NCBI GenBank assembly: GCA_003151595.1
Contig: PLXW01000113.1
Coordinates: 1 to 46,601, forward strand
From: Myxococcales bacterium
Lineage (GTDB): Bacteria; Myxococcota; Polyangia; Polyangiales; Polyangiaceae
Direction: 5' to 3'
Length of the DNA: 46,601 nt
Part shown: positions 33,508 to 41,319 of the stretch, one piece after another
Numbering within the stretch: the first letter of the stretch is position 1
Layout of the letters: each line of letters starts with the position of its first letter
Notes under the pieces: generated by a model
Databases searched by the model: none
The model's input: only the letters and a program-made list of their open reading frames with translations
What the model was told of the DNA's origin: nothing
Program-made: the position numbers and the translations under genes

Positions 33508-34395
33508 ATGACGCGCGCAGGTCCGGTTCTTCTCACGTTGCTCGTGGCGTCGCCGCTCGTCGCGTGCGGCCGCACGCAAGCGTTACCGGAGCGGTCGGCG
33601 ACGTCGACCCCTGACGCCACCGCGCCCAGCGCGTCCACGGCGAGCGCCTCGCCACATGATCCGTTCATGCCCGACGTGGTCGAGTTTCAGAGCGGCCCTC
33701 TCACGCTTCACGGTTTCCTCTATCGTCCCGCCGGCCCCGGCCCCTTCCCGGCGATGGTGTTCAACCACGGGAGCGAACAGCTTCCTGGCCCGAAGACCGG
33801 CCAGGCTCTCTTCTACGTGAACCATGGCTTCGCCCTGTTCGTCCCGCATCGTCGCGGGCAAGGACGGTCGGCGGACGCGGGCACTTCGATCAATGCGCTG
33901 GACGGCGCTTCGCCCGCGTTCGTCGACGCGCTCGTCACGCAGAGCGACGATGTGATGGCCGCCGTGTCCTACGTCGCGTCGCTTCCGTCCATCGATCCCA
34001 AGCGCGTCGCGGTGGCCGGATGCTCACTCGGCGGAATCGAGTCGCTCCTCGCGGCCGAGCGTGGGACCGGGATCGTCGGCGCGATCGACTTCGCGGGCGC
34101 CGCGATGACGTGGGCCGCGAATGCGACGCTTCGCGACCGCATGAAGGTCGCCGCACGCAACGCGCACGCGCCCGTCTTCTTCCTTCAGGCGGAGAACGAC
34201 TTCGACACCACGCCGAGCCTCGTGCTCTCGGACGAGATGAAGAAGGCCGGTAAGCCCGTCCGCGTCCACGTGTTCCCACCGAACGGGACGACGCACGAAG
34301 ACGGCCACGCCTTCTGCGATGGCGGCGGGCACCCGCCGTGGGGCGACGAGGTGATCGCGTTCCTGAGTGAAGCGATGGGGACGGCGGCGCGCTGA
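33508..34395 (+). CDS. Lipoprotein alpha/beta hydrolase (dienelactone hydrolase-like)
   Basis: 295 residues. Signal VLLTLLVASPLVAC gives lipidated Cys at about residue 20, followed by a Ser/Ala/Thr/Pro linker. The domain has oxyanion AMVFNHGSEQ, FVPHRRGQGRS and nucleophile elbow AVAGCSLGGIES with Ser173; Asp lies in QAENDFDTTPS, and His in GTTHEDGHAF. This resembles dienelactone hydrolase or small acyl-esterase lipoproteins. It is 27 bases after the importer ATPase and may be cotranscribed, perhaps releasing the importer's substrate outside; that is inference. Substrate unknown. Confidence 0.8.
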   Translation: MTRAGPVLLTLLVASPLVACGRTQALPERSATSTPDATAPSASTASASPHDPFMPDVVEFQSGPLTLHGFLYRPAGPGPFPAMVFNHGSEQLPGPKTGQALFYVNHGFALFVPHRRGQGRSADAGTSINALDGASPAFVDALVTQSDDVMAAVSYVASLPSIDPKRVAVAGCSLGGIESLLAAERGTGIVGAIDFAGAAMTWAANATLRDRMKVAARNAHAPVFFLQAENDFDTTPSLVLSDEMKKAGKPVRVHVFPPNGTTHEDGHAFCDGGGHPPWGDEVIAFLSEAMGTAAR

Positions 34396-34406
34396 TCCGT
34401 CGTCCA

Positions 34407-34448
34407 ACCCTCGACCGGCAAGCAAGGAGCTGCGAGCCGGCCGAGGGT
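34407..34448. terminator. Strong hairpin between convergent genes
   Basis: ACCCTCG (34407-34413) pairs with CGAGGGT (34442-34448), and CCGGC (34415-34419) with GCCGG (34436-34440), with one A-C mismatch between stems and a 16-base loop. It sits between the hydrolase stop at 34395 and the minus-strand stop at 34464, so it may terminate both. No T run. Confidence 0.5.
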
Positions 34449-34463
34449 GACGCTCGATCAAAG

Positions 34464-34637
34464 TTACGACGTGGCCTGACCGTTCGACGTACCCGCCGCA
34501 TTCACCACCGGCGTGTTCGTCGCGCTCGTCGCCGGCTTCGCAACCGCCGTCGTCGCGCTGGTCTCCGTCTCCGAGTCCGCAGTGCTCTGCTTCTCGGCGA
34601 CGACCCCTTTGATCCCCTTCTTCTGATTCTTGCCCAT
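34464..34637 (-). CDS. Possible small protein, start uncertain
   Basis: 57 residues from ATG 34637: MGKNQKKGIKGVVAEKQ, then a Thr/Ser/Ala-rich tail ending NGQATS. Codon third positions are mostly G/C, as in real genes here. The same frame upstream (KAKALEQAAATRDARKTMGK) has equally good codon use and lies after AAGGAG at 34710-34715, but no ATG, GTG or TTG follows that site; the codons are AAG GTC TCC GTC. The gene may therefore start with an unusual codon or be damaged at its start. Function unknown. Confidence 0.4.
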   Translation of the reverse strand: MGKNQKKGIKGVVAEKQSTADSETETSATTAVAKPATSATNTPVVNAAGTSNGQATS

Positions 34638-34935
34638 CGTCTTCCGAGCGTCGCGCGTGGCCGCCGCCTGCTCTAGGGCTTTCGCCTTCGTGCTGACGGA
34701 GACCTTGCGCTCCTTGGCCGGCGCGAAGCTGAACTCTCGAACGGAACGAAACCGACACGATCCCCTTCCGGCGAAATGCCGGCGTTCGTCATGCCTTAAT
34801 GATCCCATCGGTACGCTCGCGAAAAATGTTGCGTGGAAAAGCACATGACCCCCGACGCGAGGGTCGTTTTCCGGGTCACCCCCCGTGATCCCTACGCCGG
34901 GCAGCGGCCTCCCTCGCTCGCGAGTCGCTCTCCCT

Positions 34936-35187
34936 GCGAGGGAAGGCGGTGCACGAGCAAGGGATCCCGACGCACGACCGGGGGAAGGCACTGCACGAGC
35001 GAGGGAAGGCGCTGCACGAGCGAGGGAAGCCGGTGCACGTGCGAGGGATCCCGGTGCACAAGCGAGGGATCCCGATGCACGACCGAGGGAAACCGCCACA
35101 CGACCGAGGGAAGGCGCCATCCCTTCGAGGGATCGCGGCTGACGAGCGGGGGATCCCGGTTCACCAGCGAGGGATCCGCGTCGTCGA
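34936..35187. repeat. 21-bp tandem repeat (minisatellite), 12 copies
   Basis: Twelve consecutive 21-base units, consensus GCGAGGGATCCCGGTGCACGA, with variants AAGGCG for ATCCCG at positions 9-14. Units 1-7 are the most alike and units 8-12 diverge. Because the unit is a multiple of three, several frames stay open: plus-strand readings give heptads such as VHERGIP or CTSEGSR, the minus strand gives VHRDPSL. No frame has a convincing start plus ribosome site, so I treat it as noncoding repeat. The surrounding stretch 34640-34935 and 35188-35329 shows nothing else clear. It lies upstream of the lipoprotein gene at 35330. Confidence 0.85.
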
Positions 35188-35329
35188 CGCGCTGCGTCCG
35201 TCGTCTTTTGTCGCGCGGGCGACTCCGGCGCGGGGCGAGCGCGACCAGGGCGCCGGGGCATTGCGCGCGGAGCGCCGCGATCGCGCGCGTGGCACGTAGC
35301 GTGAAGTGATCGCGGGCGGAGGTGGTCGC

Positions 35330-35929
35330 ATGGTGCGTCGCGGAGGGTGCGTCGCGATGGCGATGCTCGCCGTCGCGTGCAGCGGAGAGATCCGCGAGGT
35401 GCGCCCGGTGGCGATCGAGTCCGCCGTGCAGTGCGAAGCGCCACGGGCAAGCGCGATGCTCGCGTCGGCGCCGATGCCGCTCGAGACGGGCGAGGCGCGC
35501 TTCGCGAACCGCGAAGACGCGGTGCGCGTGATCGTGCGCGCCGACGTCGACGCCGGTTGCGACGCAGAGGCGCTCGGTCTCGTCGAAGCGCCGCTGGGCG
35601 AAGACGAGGCGAGCGCGCTCGCGACGCTGCGCGCGAACGCGGCCAGGCTGGGGGCCGACGTGGTGCTCGAAGAGCGGCGCGTAATCGACGGCGGGCGACC
35701 GCGCCTCGTGGGGACCGCCGCGCGATGCCGCGACGTGAGGAAGGCGCGGCCGTACGACGTGCTGGAGGAGATCGACATCGCGGGCGTGAGCGGCGGCGCC
35801 GAGGCCGCGTTTGCAAAGCTCCGCGCGCGCGCGTGGGACCTCCGCGCGGACGTCGTGCTCGACGTTCACTTGAGGGAAGACCGCGCCGACCTGACGCACG
35901 TCACGGGGACCGCGATTCGCTACCGCTGA
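35330..35929 (+). CDS. Lipoprotein with a duplicated small alpha/beta domain
   Basis: 199 residues. GGAGGT with a six-base spacer upstream of ATG 35330 decides the start. Signal CVAMAMLAVACSG gives lipidated Cys at about residue 17. Two related halves are visible: ALATLRANAARLGADVVLEE followed by RLVGTAARCR, and AFAKLRARAWDLRADVVLDV followed by HVTGTAIRYR. This A-x-x-LGADVV-x(n)-GTAxRY pattern resembles RcsF/YbjQ-like small envelope domains, but membership is not certain. Probably a periplasmic-facing lipoprotein; role unknown. Confidence 0.7.
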   Translation: MVRRGGCVAMAMLAVACSGEIREVRPVAIESAVQCEAPRASAMLASAPMPLETGEARFANREDAVRVIVRADVDAGCDAEALGLVEAPLGEDEASALATLRANAARLGADVVLEERRVIDGGRPRLVGTAARCRDVRKARPYDVLEEIDIAGVSGGAEAAFAKLRARAWDLRADVVLDVHLREDRADLTHVTGTAIRYR

Positions 35930-35990
35930 ACCGCGCGCTCCACTCTGCCGCGCTGGATGCGCGAGAGATCGCGCGGCATACTTCGCCTCG

Positions 35991-38456
35991 ATGCGGCGCC
36001 GGCGCTCCCTCTTCGCCCTGACGGCGCTCGCGCTCGCCGTCGCGCCGGCCTGCCGCAGCGCGCACCCCGACCAGGCGTCGACGCCGCTCCTCGACGGCGG
36101 CGTGTCGGACGCGACGCTCAACGCGGCTCCCCTCCCCGATCCGGTCCCTTTCCCCTCCCCGTCGGCGTACGACGGCGCGGCGGCGTCTCCGACCGCGCGC
36201 GTCCCCGTCCACGCCGAGCTCGTGAGCGGGCGAGCGAACGTGCAACAGCTCATGTTCGCCGCCGGTGAGATGCAGGAGAGCGGCGAGCCGTTCGTGCAGT
36301 TCTTCGCGGGGCGAGACCTGAACGACTACGACCGGACGTTTCTGCCGACCGACGAGTACATCCTGAACGACGCGCTCTCCAATCCGATGCCGATCAAGGA
36401 TCTCTTCGGCTTCAGCACGGCGGTCGAGTCGTACGAGTACTCGAAGATGCACATGAACATGGTCGCCAACCAGACGACCGCGGGGCTCTCGCTGGCCGAC
36501 GGCCCCATCGTCGCCGCCCGCGCGGAGGCCACCCCGCTCGGGCGCCTCGTCGCGCGCACGTCGGAGCTCCTCATCAGCGCCGGCACCGACATCTCGGGCT
36601 ACGCGCAGCTCCCGGTGACTGGGAACAACCCGCTCAACTACCTCGGCTTCACCGGCCTCTGGCCCAGCTTCGCCCCGTTCGCCGACTTCGACCCCACGAT
36701 GGCGCCGAGCAACCAGGTCGTGAAGGCGTGCACGCTCCCCGGCGGCTACGGCGGGATCCCGACGCTCGGCTCCGAGCTCCCCGAGTTCGAGTGCGCGTAC
36801 AACACGCTCCATCTTCCGAACCGCGACGCGCAGGTGAACAAGACGCTGGTGCCGGCGGTGCTCGGGTTCGCGACGTGGAAGGAAGCGCTCTGGTCGATCG
36901 ACTTCGCCGGACGCTTGCACGATTCGCAGAGCAACCCGGTGAGCACCGTCGCCGCAGCCGACGGGCCGATGGTGGGGATTCAGCACAACCACGTCGTGGG
37001 GACCGATCCCGCGGGCGCAGCGACGGGCACGTTCCTCGGGTCGACGCCGCTCGAGGACATGTGGGGCCTCACGATGCTCGACGAGATGGACAACGTCGCC
37101 GAGTTTCTCGTCACCTCGCTGACGACGACCGACGGCGCGACGCTCGGCGGGTTCGCGTCGCGCATGGACGCGACGGCGTACGACTACACCTCGCCGCTCC
37201 GCTGGTTCCCCTCCGCGGTCACGGTGACGGAGGACGAGAGCGTCGTGCCGTATCCGGCGATCGCGTCGCTCGCGATCGCCAATGCCACGAGCCGCTCGGT
37301 GGATCTCGCCGCGCTCCTCCTCGGCAACGCGATGTTCTTCGGCGAGACCGACGCGCGCAACGCCGGCATCGGCCAGCGCAACGGGCTCGCGCTCACGTTC
37401 GACGGCAACCCCTTCCCGGCCGATGACGGCACGGCGAACGGCGAAGCCACGGCGCACGATCGCTCGCTGGCGATCCTTCGCGTGGCGTTCGTCGATCTCG
37501 ATCGCATGCACACGGCGAAGCTCGCGGCCGGCGGCGGCGTGACGGTCGACACGGCGACCGTCGCGAGCGGCGTCGCCACACCGGGCACGACGGTCACGAC
37601 CACGAACCTCGCACACGTCCTGCTCGGCTTGCGGCAGACGCTCCTCTCGGTGAACGGCGCCATCTCGCAGTACGGCGCGGCGAATCCGGATCCGAGCGCC
37701 GATCTCCTCGGCATCCTCAACCCGATCGCGATTCATCCGCCGGAGAGCGACGCCGGAGCGCCGCCGACGTTCAGCACGCGGCTGCGAAGCGTCTTCACGG
37801 CCGACGCGACGTTCGTGCGCGACGTGCTGACGACGAGCGACGGCTCGGTGGCGAACGGCGCGACGATCGACGCGCAGGGGCACGTGACGCTCGACCCGAG
37901 CGCGACCACGCTCGACAACCAAGCCGCCGCAGTGCGTGCGCTCGTCGAAGGGTTCCTCGTCACCAACGATCCGTCGTTCCAGACGCGCGCCCGCGCCGTC
38001 GTCACCAAGCTGGAGACCGCGTTCTACAGCGCGCCGGCGCGGATGTTCCGCTGGACCGCAGCGGGCGCGGACGACGTGGTGATGACGCCCGAGGTCTTCG
38101 GTTGGCTCCAGAGCGCGCTGCGCGAGACGTACAAATCGCTCTCGGTGGCGGGCGACGCTGCGCTGGGGCGCGACGTGCTCGAAGACCGGATCGCGCGGGT
38201 GAACAAGCTGTTCTTGAACGGATGGGACGACCTCGACGGAGATCAGATCGTCGACATCGGAGACCCGGAGGGCGGGGTCGTGAGCGAGTGCTTGAACGCG
38301 CGCCTCCAGCAGGGAGAGCAGGCGCTCACCGGCGAGCTCGGTCGCAACCTCTTCGGCCAGTTCACGACGGACCGCGACTCGGACTGCGTGCTCGAGATCG
38401 ACGCCTCCGGGACGGGGAGCCTCCTCGCGAGCCAGGTTCACTTTCACGCGCCGTGA
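35991..38456 (+). CDS. Large lipoprotein of unknown function
   Basis: 821 residues. Signal FALTALALAVAPAC gives lipidated Cys near residue 21. The mature protein has no motif I recognise: no CxxCH, Walker or lipase box. Regions rich in Trp/Gly/Asn (LNYLGFTGLWPSFAPFADF, TWKEALWSIDFAGRLH) and alpha-helical stretches (VDLAALLLGNAMFFGE) alternate. A DLDGDQIVDIGD loop near the C-terminus resembles a Ca2+-binding loop. Probably surface or outer-membrane associated. It is 61 bases after the previous lipoprotein and 30 before the FAD enzyme, so all could be one operon. Confidence 0.75.
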   Translation: MRRRRSLFALTALALAVAPACRSAHPDQASTPLLDGGVSDATLNAAPLPDPVPFPSPSAYDGAAASPTARVPVHAELVSGRANVQQLMFAAGEMQESGEPFVQFFAGRDLNDYDRTFLPTDEYILNDALSNPMPIKDLFGFSTAVESYEYSKMHMNMVANQTTAGLSLADGPIVAARAEATPLGRLVARTSELLISAGTDISGYAQLPVTGNNPLNYLGFTGLWPSFAPFADFDPTMAPSNQVVKACTLPGGYGGIPTLGSELPEFECAYNTLHLPNRDAQVNKTLVPAVLGFATWKEALWSIDFAGRLHDSQSNPVSTVAAADGPMVGIQHNHVVGTDPAGAATGTFLGSTPLEDMWGLTMLDEMDNVAEFLVTSLTTTDGATLGGFASRMDATAYDYTSPLRWFPSAVTVTEDESVVPYPAIASLAIANATSRSVDLAALLLGNAMFFGETDARNAGIGQRNGLALTFDGNPFPADDGTANGEATAHDRSLAILRVAFVDLDRMHTAKLAAGGGVTVDTATVASGVATPGTTVTTTNLAHVLLGLRQTLLSVNGAISQYGAANPDPSADLLGILNPIAIHPPESDAGAPPTFSTRLRSVFTADATFVRDVLTTSDGSVANGATIDAQGHVTLDPSATTLDNQAAAVRALVEGFLVTNDPSFQTRARAVVTKLETAFYSAPARMFRWTAAGADDVVMTPEVFGWLQSALRETYKSLSVAGDAALGRDVLEDRIARVNKLFLNGWDDLDGDQIVDIGDPEGGVVSECLNARLQQGEQALTGELGRNLFGQFTTDRDSDCVLEIDASGTGSLLASQVHFHAP

Positions 38457-38486
38457 GAGAGCCGCCGTCGTGATAGGTCACTCGCC

Positions 38487-39911
38487 GTGAAGGGGCCGTT
38501 CGTCATTCTCGGCGGTGGACCGTGCGGGCTCGCGGCGGCGTGGGAGCTGGCGCGCACCGGGCACCGGCCGATCGTGCTCGAGCGCGAGCCGCTGGTCGGC
38601 GGGTTGTGCGCGACGCACGCCATGACCCACGACGACGGGACGTGGCGGTTCGACCTCGGCGGGCACCGCTTCGTGTCGAGCGACGAGATCCTCTCGCGAC
38701 GAATCGAGGCGCTGCTGGGTGATGACCTGCTGACGCGCGAACGAAAGAGTGTCGTGCTCCACGAAGGGCGCCGCTTCCAGTACCCGCTCGACGCGCGCGA
38801 TCTCGTTCGCCAGCTGGGCCTCGCCGAGAACGCGCGCGCGCTCGGCGGCTACGCGATCGAGCGCGCGCGAAGGGCGCTCGCTCCGCGCGCCGACGCGACG
38901 TTCGAAGACTGGGTGGTCGCGCGGTTCGGGCGGCCGCTCTACGACACGTTCTTCGGTCCGTACACGCACAAGCTGTGGGGCATTCATCCGGCGCTCATCT
39001 CGGCCGACTGGGCCGCGGAGCGGATCTCGCTCCTCAACCTGGGCGATGCGGCGCTCCGCATGATCGGGCTTCGCACCGCCCCCATCCGCACGTACGCGCG
39101 CCGCTACCGGTACCCGCGCCTCGGCATGGGGCAGATCTACGAGCGCATCGCCGCCGAGATCGTCGCCCTGGGCGGCGAGGTGCGGACCGGCGTGCGCGTG
39201 ACGTCGCTCGAGACGACGAGCGATCGCGTGACCGCGGTGCGCTTCGAGAGTCCGCGCGGCCCGGCGCAGGTCGCCGCGGGCGAGGTGCTCTCCACGATCG
39301 CGCTCCCCGAGCTGGCGCACGCGCTCGCGCTCGAGGCCTCCTCGCGCCACGCGCGCGCGCTCCGCTTTCGATCGCTCGTGTTCCTCAACCTGGCGCTCGC
39401 GCGTCGCGACGTCTCGGAGAACACGTGGATGTACGTGGCCTCGGGGGGCCTCCGCATCTCGCGCATCCAGGAGCCGAAGCGACGCGCTCCTTCGATGGCA
39501 CCGGCAGGGCGCACGTCGATGATGCTCGAGATCCCGTGCGACGTCGGCGACGACGTGTGGACCGCCGACGTGACCACGCTGAAAGATCGCTTCGGGCGCG
39601 AGCTCGCGCAGCTCGGGATCGCGATCGACGATGTCCTCGGGGCGTCGGTGGTGCGCGTCGAGCACGGCTACCCAGTCTATCACCTCGGCTACGACGACGA
39701 CCGCCGCGCGCTGCTCGCGCAGGTCGAGCGCTTCGCGAACGTCCGCACCGCCGGGCGGCAGGGCCTGTTCCGCTACGTGTTCATGGATGCGGCGATGCAG
39801 ATGGGGATCGAAGCGGCGCGGCAGATGACGTGCGGCGAGCGCGCGAACGGACGACTCGACGCGATCGGGCGGGCCAAGACCGTCGTCGAGACGCACGCGC
39901 TGACGGCATGA
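38487..39911 (+). CDS. FAD-dependent oxidoreductase (amine oxidase / PPOX-like)
   Basis: 474 residues. Starts directly with a dinucleotide-binding motif, VILGGGPCGLAAAWEL, followed by VGGLCATHAM and FDLGGHRFVSSDE, as in amine oxidase, protoporphyrinogen oxidase and UDP-galactopyranose mutase-like flavoproteins that act on polyprenyl or sugar substrates. A later FEDWVVARFGRPLYDTFFGP segment recalls the latter group. The start is GTG 38487. The stop overlaps the next start (ATGA at 39908-39911), so it works with the polytopic protein after it. The exact substrate is not determinable; envelope glycan or lipid modification is my guess. Confidence 0.8.
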   Translation: MKGPFVILGGGPCGLAAAWELARTGHRPIVLEREPLVGGLCATHAMTHDDGTWRFDLGGHRFVSSDEILSRRIEALLGDDLLTRERKSVVLHEGRRFQYPLDARDLVRQLGLAENARALGGYAIERARRALAPRADATFEDWVVARFGRPLYDTFFGPYTHKLWGIHPALISADWAAERISLLNLGDAALRMIGLRTAPIRTYARRYRYPRLGMGQIYERIAAEIVALGGEVRTGVRVTSLETTSDRVTAVRFESPRGPAQVAAGEVLSTIALPELAHALALEASSRHARALRFRSLVFLNLALARRDVSENTWMYVASGGLRISRIQEPKRRAPSMAPAGRTSMMLEIPCDVGDDVWTADVTTLKDRFGRELAQLGIAIDDVLGASVVRVEHGYPVYHLGYDDDRRALLAQVERFANVRTAGRQGLFRYVFMDAAMQMGIEAARQMTCGERANGRLDAIGRAKTVVETHALTA

Positions 39912-41311
39912 AGCGATCGAGCGCGGCCCTCGGCGTCGCCCTCCTGGGCGGGCTCTTCGTCTTGCTTCGCGCGCTGAGCACGCCGCCGTGGCCCGACGAC
40001 TGGGACGGCCTCGGCTTCGTGGCGTCGGTCACACACTTCGATCCAGATCACTTCGCGCCGCATATGCCGGGGTACCCGGTCTACGTCGCGCTCCTGCGGA
40101 TGGCGGCGTTCGTGGTGCCGCGCCCCGTGCTCGCGGCCAACCTCGTGGCCATCAACTCGGGCGTCGCGGCCACGGCGTTCGCGTACCTCGCGGCGTCGCG
40201 CGCGCTCACGCGATCGCAAGCGGCGTGGGTCGCGTCGCTCGTGGCGATCGCCCCCTTGGCGTGGCGGGCGGGGACGACGATCGGGAGCGAAGCGCCCGCG
40301 CTGATGTTCGCGTGCGTCGCGGCGTTCGGCGCGACACGCAGCGGATCGCGCGCGGCGTGGTGGATGGGGATCGCCATAGGCCTCGGCTTGGGCGTGCGGC
40401 TCTCGTGGGCGCCGTTGTACCTGGCGATGATCGCGCTCGCGCCGCGTGGAGAGCGTCTTCGCACCTGCCTCGTCACGACGGCGGCGACGCTGGCGTGGTG
40501 CGTCCCCTTCGCGTGGATCGTGGGCCCCAAGCACCTCGCGTCGCTGGCGACGACACACGCCGCCGGTCACTTCCATGTGTGGGGCGGGACGGCGATCGAA
40601 GAGCCGGGGGCGATGCGCGTGGCGTGGCTGGCGCGCGATCTGTTTGTCGACGGGCTGGGCGTCGACTCCGACACCATCGGCATCGCGATCGCCGTCGTCT
40701 CGGTCATGCTCGCCGTGCTCGGCTTCCTCGAGTGGCGCGAGAACGACTTCGCGCACGCGCGCGTGCTCTGGGTCCTCGTCCCGTACGCCGCGTGGATCAC
40801 GCTCGGCCAGAACATCCACCAGCAACCGCGGCACGCGCTCCCGCTCGTCGTCGCGCTCGTCGCCGCGCTGGCCCTCGCCGCCACCGGCTCACGCAACCCG
40901 CGAACGCTCGGCGTCGCGTTCTTCGGCCTCCTCGCCATGCGCACCTCGTCCGACGCGAACGCGCGCGCCACGCCGCCCTCCGGCGAACAGCTCGTCGTCT
41001 ACGCGCAGTCGCTCGCCTCGCCCGATCGCCCCGTCGCCGTCTTCGGCGGCCCCAGCGCCCGCTTCTTCGATCTCGCGCCGCACCCCGACGTCACCGCCGC
41101 CACCGTGGGCACGCTGGGCGACGCGGAGCTCGCGCTCGGTCGACTCCCGTCGATCCCCGCGCGCTTTCTCGTCACGAGCGAGCTCCAGGATCTCCCGATC
41201 GACTCACGCTCGCTCGTGCACCTGACGAAGCTCTGTCGCGACGCGCGCGTCGATCGCCGGGCGCCTTGCCTCGACGTCTACGACTGGCACCCCACGATCC
41301 TCGGGCGCTGA
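39908..41311 (+). CDS. Polytopic membrane protein, probable GT39/ArnT-like glycosyltransferase
   Basis: 467 residues with about ten transmembrane helices. The N-terminal first loop PPWPDDWDGLGFVASV has the acidic pair typical of lipid-linked GT-C transferases, and GYPVYVALLRMAAF and GVRLSWAPLYLAMIAL lie in membrane. The last 100 residues, ending CLDVYDWHPTILGR, form a soluble domain. It would transfer a sugar from a polyprenyl-phosphate donor to lipid or protein at the periplasmic face. Coupled to the FAD oxidoreductase by ATGA. Convergent with the propeller lipoprotein, stops eight bases apart. Confidence 0.72.
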   Translation: MKRSSAALGVALLGGLFVLLRALSTPPWPDDWDGLGFVASVTHFDPDHFAPHMPGYPVYVALLRMAAFVVPRPVLAANLVAINSGVAATAFAYLAASRALTRSQAAWVASLVAIAPLAWRAGTTIGSEAPALMFACVAAFGATRSGSRAAWWMGIAIGLGLGVRLSWAPLYLAMIALAPRGERLRTCLVTTAATLAWCVPFAWIVGPKHLASLATTHAAGHFHVWGGTAIEEPGAMRVAWLARDLFVDGLGVDSDTIGIAIAVVSVMLAVLGFLEWRENDFAHARVLWVLVPYAAWITLGQNIHQQPRHALPLVVALVAALALAATGSRNPRTLGVAFFGLLAMRTSSDANARATPPSGEQLVVYAQSLASPDRPVAVFGGPSARFFDLAPHPDVTAATVGTLGDAELALGRLPSIPARFLVTSELQDLPIDSRSLVHLTKLCRDARVDRRAPCLDVYDWHPTILGR

Positions 41312-41319
41312 GCGCGCGC

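Noticed and set aside
34936..35187. CRISPR array
   Set aside because: Units are contiguous 21-bp tandem copies with no unique spacers and no cas genes nearby.
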